A DNA stretch of 64,000 bases from NCBI RefSeq assembly GCF_009674585.1, contig NZ_WKJP01000001.1, forward strand, positions 1,736,001-1,800,000. The letters run 5' to 3'. The DNA comes from Haloferax marinisediminis. GTDB lineage: Archaea > Halobacteriota > Halobacteria > Halobacteriales > Haloferacaceae. The position numbers and the translations under genes were made by a program. This document shows, one piece after another, positions 60,225 through 64,000 of the stretch. The notes under the pieces were generated by a model. That model searched no databases. It had not been told where the DNA came from and saw only the letters and a program-made list of their open reading frames with translations. Numbering within the stretch: position 1 is the first letter of the stretch; each line of letters starts with the position of its first letter.

Positions 60225-61658
60225 TCAGCCGAGACTGCCCTCCATCTCCAACTCGACGAGTCGGTTGAGTTCGACTGCGTACTCGATTGGGAGTTCTTTC
60301 GTGATGGGTTCGATGAAGCCCGAGACGATGAGCTGCTTCGCTTCGTCGTCGCCGAGACCGCGTGACTGGAGATAGAACACGTCTTCGTCCCCAATCTTCC
60401 CGACAGTCGCTTCGTGCGCGACGTCGACCTTGTTCTCGTGAATCTCGATGTGGGGCATCGTGTCCGAGGTGGAGTCGTTGTCGAACATCAGCGCGTCACA
60501 CTCGACGGAACACGAGGAGTCGGTCGCGCCGTGTGCGATGCGGACCAAGCCACGGTAGTTGGTGCGGCCGCCACCCCGTGAGATGGATTTAGAGACGATG
60601 GTCGACTTCGTCTCGGGGGCGTTGTGGTAGACCTTCGCGCCGGTGTCGATGTTCTGGCCTTCGCTGGCGAAGGCGATGGTGATGTGGTTGTCAGAGGCAC
60701 CACGACCGTTGAGAATCGTCGCGGGGTAGAGCATCGTCGCCTTCGAGCCCATGGAGCCAGAAATCCACTCCATACGTCCGTTTTTGCCGACGATCGCGCG
60801 CTTGGTGTTCAGATTATAGGTGTTCTTCGACCAGTTCTGGACGGTCGAATACTGCACGTGGGCACCCTCCTTGACGAACACCTCGACACATCCAGAGTGG
60901 AGGTTGAACGCCGAGTACTTGGGTGCGGAACAGCCCTCGATGTAGTGGACCTCGGAGTTCTTCTCGGCGATGATGAGCGTGTGCTCGAACTGCCCCATCC
61001 CGGCGGAATTCATCCGGAAGTACGCCTGCATCGGCATGTCGACGGTGACACCTTCCGGCACGTAGACGAACGACCCACCGGACCAGATTGCACCGTGGAG
61101 TGCGGCGAACTTGTTGTCGCTCGGCGGGACACACTTCGTCATGAAGTACTCCTCGACCAGGTCGGGGTGTTCACGGACGGCTTTGTCCATGTCCATGAAG
61201 ATGACACCCGCGTTCTCCCACTCCTCGCGCATGTTCTGGTAGACGATTTCGGACTCGTACTGGGCGCCGACGCCGGAGAGGGCGTTCTTCTCGGCTTCCG
61301 GGATACCCAGTTTGTCGAACGTGTCTTTGATCTCCTCGGGGAGGTCGTTCCAGTCGCGGACGCCCCCACGGACTTCCACGTCGGGGCGGATGTACGGGAC
61401 GATGAGGTCAACGTCGACCTCGGAGAGGTCCGGTTGGCCGGGCCAGCCAGTCGGCATCGGCATCTGTTGGAACATCCGAAGTGCGCGGAGGCGGCGCTCC
61501 AGCATCCACTCCGGTTCCCCCTTGTCCTCGGAGATGACCCGAACGGTCTCTTCGGTGAGACCCTTCTCTGCTGCGAACGCGGTCTTCTGTTCCTTCTTGA
61601 AGTCGAACCGGTTCTGAACGTCCGCCTCCTCGAAGTGCTTCTCTTGACGAGTACTCAT
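60225..61658 (-). CDS. sufB: SufB-type Fe-S assembly scaffold protein
   Basis: 477 aa. SufB/D beta-helix core: GSFVYVPEGVTVDMPMQAYFRMN, the strands around IIAEKNSEVHYIEGCSAPKYS, and the C-terminal LPIEYAVELNRLVELEMEGSLG. It keeps the Cys in EGCSAPKYS and the SCSVECDALMF segment used in cluster assembly. Normally one of sufC-sufB-sufD, but neither sufC nor sufD is next to it. Starts MSTRQEKHFEEADVQN at 61658; an AGGTG-like site lies just upstream. Confidence 0.93.
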   Translation of the reverse strand: MSTRQEKHFEEADVQNRFDFKKEQKTAFAAEKGLTEETVRVISEDKGEPEWMLERRLRALRMFQQMPMPTGWPGQPDLSEVDVDLIVPYIRPDVEVRGGVRDWNDLPEEIKDTFDKLGIPEAEKNALSGVGAQYESEIVYQNMREEWENAGVIFMDMDKAVREHPDLVEEYFMTKCVPPSDNKFAALHGAIWSGGSFVYVPEGVTVDMPMQAYFRMNSAGMGQFEHTLIIAEKNSEVHYIEGCSAPKYSAFNLHSGCVEVFVKEGAHVQYSTVQNWSKNTYNLNTKRAIVGKNGRMEWISGSMGSKATMLYPATILNGRGASDNHITIAFASEGQNIDTGAKVYHNAPETKSTIVSKSISRGGGRTNYRGLVRIAHGATDSSCSVECDALMFDNDSTSDTMPHIEIHENKVDVAHEATVGKIGDEDVFYLQSRGLGDDEAKQLIVSGFIEPITKELPIEYAVELNRLVELEMEGSLG

Positions 61659-62029
61659 AACACCTAGAGAGGGGTTCTCAGCGGATATGAGGATGCCTGC
61701 AAGAGATGGAGCGTGAGACACTCAGATTCCGCAGATAACCGGTGAGACATGATGGTTCGAAAGACGACGTAGAATCCGATATCCGTCGCCGCTGTGACTG
61801 GATACAGTCACCACGGAACCGACTAACAATTTCTCGGTTCCGTCAGTGGAGAACTACTATCAATTGAAAGACACATACACACTAACCTTCACTTAATTTC
61901 AATTAACTTGCATATACTAACACTACATACTGGTAAAATATCCTCTATGGGCGTCTGAAACCCATCGAGAGGGATTAGGGGCGGGATAGAACCCGTAGTG
62001 GGAGCACTGTCAAAATTAAGACAACAAGG
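61659..62029. other. A/T-rich gap between sufB and the Cys-rich gene
   Basis: About 370 bp without a gene. The middle (61850-61960) is strongly A/T-rich and holds an 8-bp inverted repeat. It must contain promoters for the divergent sufB and the Cys-rich protein gene. Confidence 0.6.
61862..61904. repeat. A/T-rich inverted repeat upstream of the Cys-rich gene
   Basis: AATTGAAA (61862-61869) and TTTCAATT (61897-61904) are perfect arms, 27 bp apart. Possible operator. Base composition alone makes such repeats likely, so confidence is modest. Confidence 0.5.
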
Positions 62030-63508
62030 ATGAAATTCGATACTACCGATACAAACGAGACCGACGAAGAGACGCGAACGAGACTCTTTCCGATAACACG
62101 GCGACGCGTGATGCAGTCGCTCGGTGCCGCCGGTGTGCTGGGCGGCATTACTGGAACTGCGACGGCGACGAACGGAGACTGTACGTGCGAAGGACTGGGC
62201 GGCCAAGGAAGTCGGTGTTTCTTACCCGACGAAGACTGTTCGTTCTGTAAAATCGACGATAGCGACCTCTCGGTGGGCGAGACGTGTACCGTCCCCGAGA
62301 CGAGTATCACCGTCACGCGTGAGAGCCTCGACTGTATCAGTTGGACCGACCCAGCTGGTGAACTCGAAGATATCGCACTCAAAGCAGGGAACATAGCTGA
62401 GGAGAATTACGACAATCCTGTCGACGACGTTGCCTGTACGCTGTACTCCGAATTCGGCGTCGACTCCAACGGCCAACTGTGCACGGAGGATGGCAAAGAC
62501 ATCAGCCACATCACTGTCAAACACAGTTGCGGTGACGGGAACGGCGGCGGAAACGGTGGAACCTGTGACCCAACGCTCAGCTCTTCGGCAGACTGTGAGG
62601 ACGTGACTGTCGAGGCGAGCGGTCTCGACTACTGCTCGATTACGGCGATGGTGTCCTTCGATAACTGCGGTTCAGAGACGTACCCGATTTCGAACGGGAC
62701 CAACACGCTCGCAGTGCCGTGTTACTGCACGCCGTCGAGTATCTCGTTCACCGACAGCAACGGTGCTGACCTGAGCGGGTTCGACGAGACCTTCAGCGTC
62801 GCTGACTGCACACCGACCTTCGAAGCGGAGTTCTCGTGCGACGAAGTTGAGGTCTCAGGGACGGGGCTCCTCGACAGTTGCCCAGTCACGGCGAAGTTGT
62901 ACACGAAGGCAGACTCGGAAGGTTACCCAGGATTCAATCCGTCGTGTGGCGGTCCATACACGCACTCCCTGACGAAGGGCAGTCCATCGTACACCTTCAG
63001 CCTGCCATGTGGCTGTGAAGCCGACAAGGTCGAATTCGAATACGATGGAACCGTGCTCGACACGAAAACTGCATCGGACCTCAACTGCATCTGCAACCAA
63101 ATCGAGGACGCGTGCAAGTTCGAGTGGTACGACGACGAGCAGAATGAAATCGTGTTCGACCAGTGGCTCGACTGCAATGGTGGGCAAATCAAGTTCACTA
63201 ACCCGACGTACAAAGAGGGTGAAGAAGGCGAACTCGTCTGCTTCGACTTCGAGTCAGACTTCCCCGTCTTCGAAGTGTTCGTGAAGGGCGGTGGCGGCAA
63301 GGACGCCGGCAACACCTACACGTGGTTGTGTGGGACGACTGGGTCCGGCACGGCCCCGTCGCTGGTCGAGGGACCGCAGGGTGCCACGTGGGGTGGAAGC
63401 CTCTGTGCGAACAAGCACCCGAAGAACGGGAAGCAGACCGCGGTCAGCCACGTGGTCTTCCGCGTCTGTACTGAGGAGGGCTTCGGTACCGCACCGACCA
63501 ACGGATAG
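62030..63508 (+). CDS. Large Tat-secreted cysteine-rich protein with repeated modules
   Basis: 492 aa. After a Tat signal (ITRRRVMQS, residues 22-30) the mature protein has about 30 cysteines, many in CxC or CxxxxC patterns. Two modules of about 90 residues share Cys spacing: one near residues 188-262 ending LAVPCYCTPSSIS, one near 268-350 ending TFSLPCGCEADKV. A Gly-rich linker precedes them. The C-terminal 130 residues end in a different Cys-containing domain. Function unknown; disulfides outside the cell are likely. A possible surface or adhesive protein. Confidence 0.75.
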   Translation: MKFDTTDTNETDEETRTRLFPITRRRVMQSLGAAGVLGGITGTATATNGDCTCEGLGGQGSRCFLPDEDCSFCKIDDSDLSVGETCTVPETSITVTRESLDCISWTDPAGELEDIALKAGNIAEENYDNPVDDVACTLYSEFGVDSNGQLCTEDGKDISHITVKHSCGDGNGGGNGGTCDPTLSSSADCEDVTVEASGLDYCSITAMVSFDNCGSETYPISNGTNTLAVPCYCTPSSISFTDSNGADLSGFDETFSVADCTPTFEAEFSCDEVEVSGTGLLDSCPVTAKLYTKADSEGYPGFNPSCGGPYTHSLTKGSPSYTFSLPCGCEADKVEFEYDGTVLDTKTASDLNCICNQIEDACKFEWYDDEQNEIVFDQWLDCNGGQIKFTNPTYKEGEEGELVCFDFESDFPVFEVFVKGGGGKDAGNTYTWLCGTTGSGTAPSLVEGPQGATWGGSLCANKHPKNGKQTAVSHVVFRVCTEEGFGTAPTNG

Positions 63509-63604
63509 TCAGTCGAACGAGCGCGGGACCACACGCAGTGGCCCGTACGCATCTTTATGCAGCCAAACGTCGTCATAGAACGACACTTAACACAAGTAGT
63601 TATC

Positions 63605-64000
63605 ATGACACCCTCGACACTCGTCGACCGGATTCGCCAACCCGAATACACCGGTGAGAATCGGTGTACGCCCTGTACCGTCGTGAACGTCGTCATCGCG
63701 GCCATCGCGAGCCTCGTCCTCGGCATCGTGTGGGCACCGCTCGCCATCGCCTCGTTCGCCCTCTTCGTAGGCGTCATCTACACTCGTGGCTATCTCGTGC
63801 CGGGGACGCCGACGCTCACGAAGACGTACCTTCCAGACCGTGTGCTCCGCTGGTTCGACAAAGAACCAGCACCCGGATACGAAGTCGGCACCGACAGTGG
63901 TGCAGCACTCGACGTCGAAGCGGTGTTACAGGGTGCACAGGTGCTCGAAGAATGCGAAGACGAAGACGACCTGTGTCTGACCGCTGACTTCGAAGCCGCG
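63605..64000 (+). CDS. Membrane protein, partial at the right edge
   Basis: Opens MTPSTLVDRIRQPEYTGENR with CTPC, then two helices (about 26-57), a polar region with LVPGTPTLTKTYLPDRVLRWF, and continues past the window. About 132 codons visible, no stop. I recall similar haloarchaeal membrane proteins of about 300 aa. The end of the gene, and so its class, cannot be seen. Confidence 0.65.
   Translation, partial: MTPSTLVDRIRQPEYTGENRCTPCTVVNVVIAAIASLVLGIVWAPLAIASFALFVGVIYTRGYLVPGTPTLTKTYLPDRVLRWFDKEPAPGYEVGTDSGAALDVEAVLQGAQVLEECEDEDDLCLTADFEAA

Noticed and set aside
1-64000. CRISPR array, tRNA or rRNA genes, prophage
   Set aside because: Looked for evenly spaced repeats, tRNA-like cloverleaf arms and rRNA motifs; none seen by eye. 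A covariance-model scan would be decisive.

Overview
The window looks like about 64 kb of chromosomal backbone from a haloarchaeon, most likely Haloferax or a close relative. The basis is GC-rich coding DNA with G/C-ending codons, strongly acidic proteins, Tat-dependent lipoproteins with Thr/Asp/Ser-rich linkers, TATA-box promoters about 26-30 bp upstream of start codons (leaderless transcripts), and a gene order I recognise from Haloferax (glyA, folD, fen1, tdk, gatE, phr2, sod, hts-hdrB). There is no rRNA, tRNA, intact insertion sequence, CRISPR array or prophage. The only hint of a mobile-element scar is a palindrome-rich gap near 8.2 kb.

Layout. 1-8 kb: the N-terminal part of a YcaO-family gene, a TbsP-type regulator, glyA, a lipoprotein, DUF211 and a membrane protein, folD-nudix, and zinc-ribbon proteins. 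8-18 kb: a PadR regulator, an AI-2E-type permease, a class III aminotransferase, fen1, an acetyltransferase, a methyltransferase, an MFS transporter, an ornithine-cyclodeaminase-family enzyme and a Tat-secreted protein. 18.3-24 kb: pelota and RqcH, two ribosome-rescue factors, flanking two tandem DUF4013 membrane proteins. 24-37 kb: a MscS channel, an Elp3-type tRNA-modifying enzyme, a 2H phosphoesterase, an S1-OB-DHH protein with a degraded active site, thymidine kinase, an FMN reductase, MutY and a two-domain lipoprotein. 37.8-42.4 kb: a complete carbohydrate ABC operon whose binding protein resembles glucose-type binding proteins. 42.6-50.5 kb: fumC, a zinc finger, gatE, a blue copper protein, HtpX, a MaoC protein and TrmJ. 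50.6-60.2 kb: folP, mptE (behind a structured leader), photolyase, a DJ-1/PfpI protein, superoxide dismutase and the coupled thymidylate synthase-DHFR-DUF4177 operon. 60-64 kb: a sufB without sufC/sufD, a large cysteine-rich secreted protein and a truncated membrane-protein gene.

How genes work together. Glycine hydroxymethyltransferase, FolD, DHPS-like FolP, MptE, thymidylate synthase and DHFR are six steps of folate synthesis and one-carbon use in one window. With tdk they cover both salvage and de novo thymidylate supply. Fen1, MutY and photolyase are DNA-repair genes. Elp3, TrmJ, GatE, pelota and RqcH serve tRNA maturation and translation quality control. The least understood parts are the mptE leader RNA, the cysteine-rich secreted protein, the shared secreted domain at 17.5 and 35.4 kb, and the DHH-like protein without its metal-binding motif.
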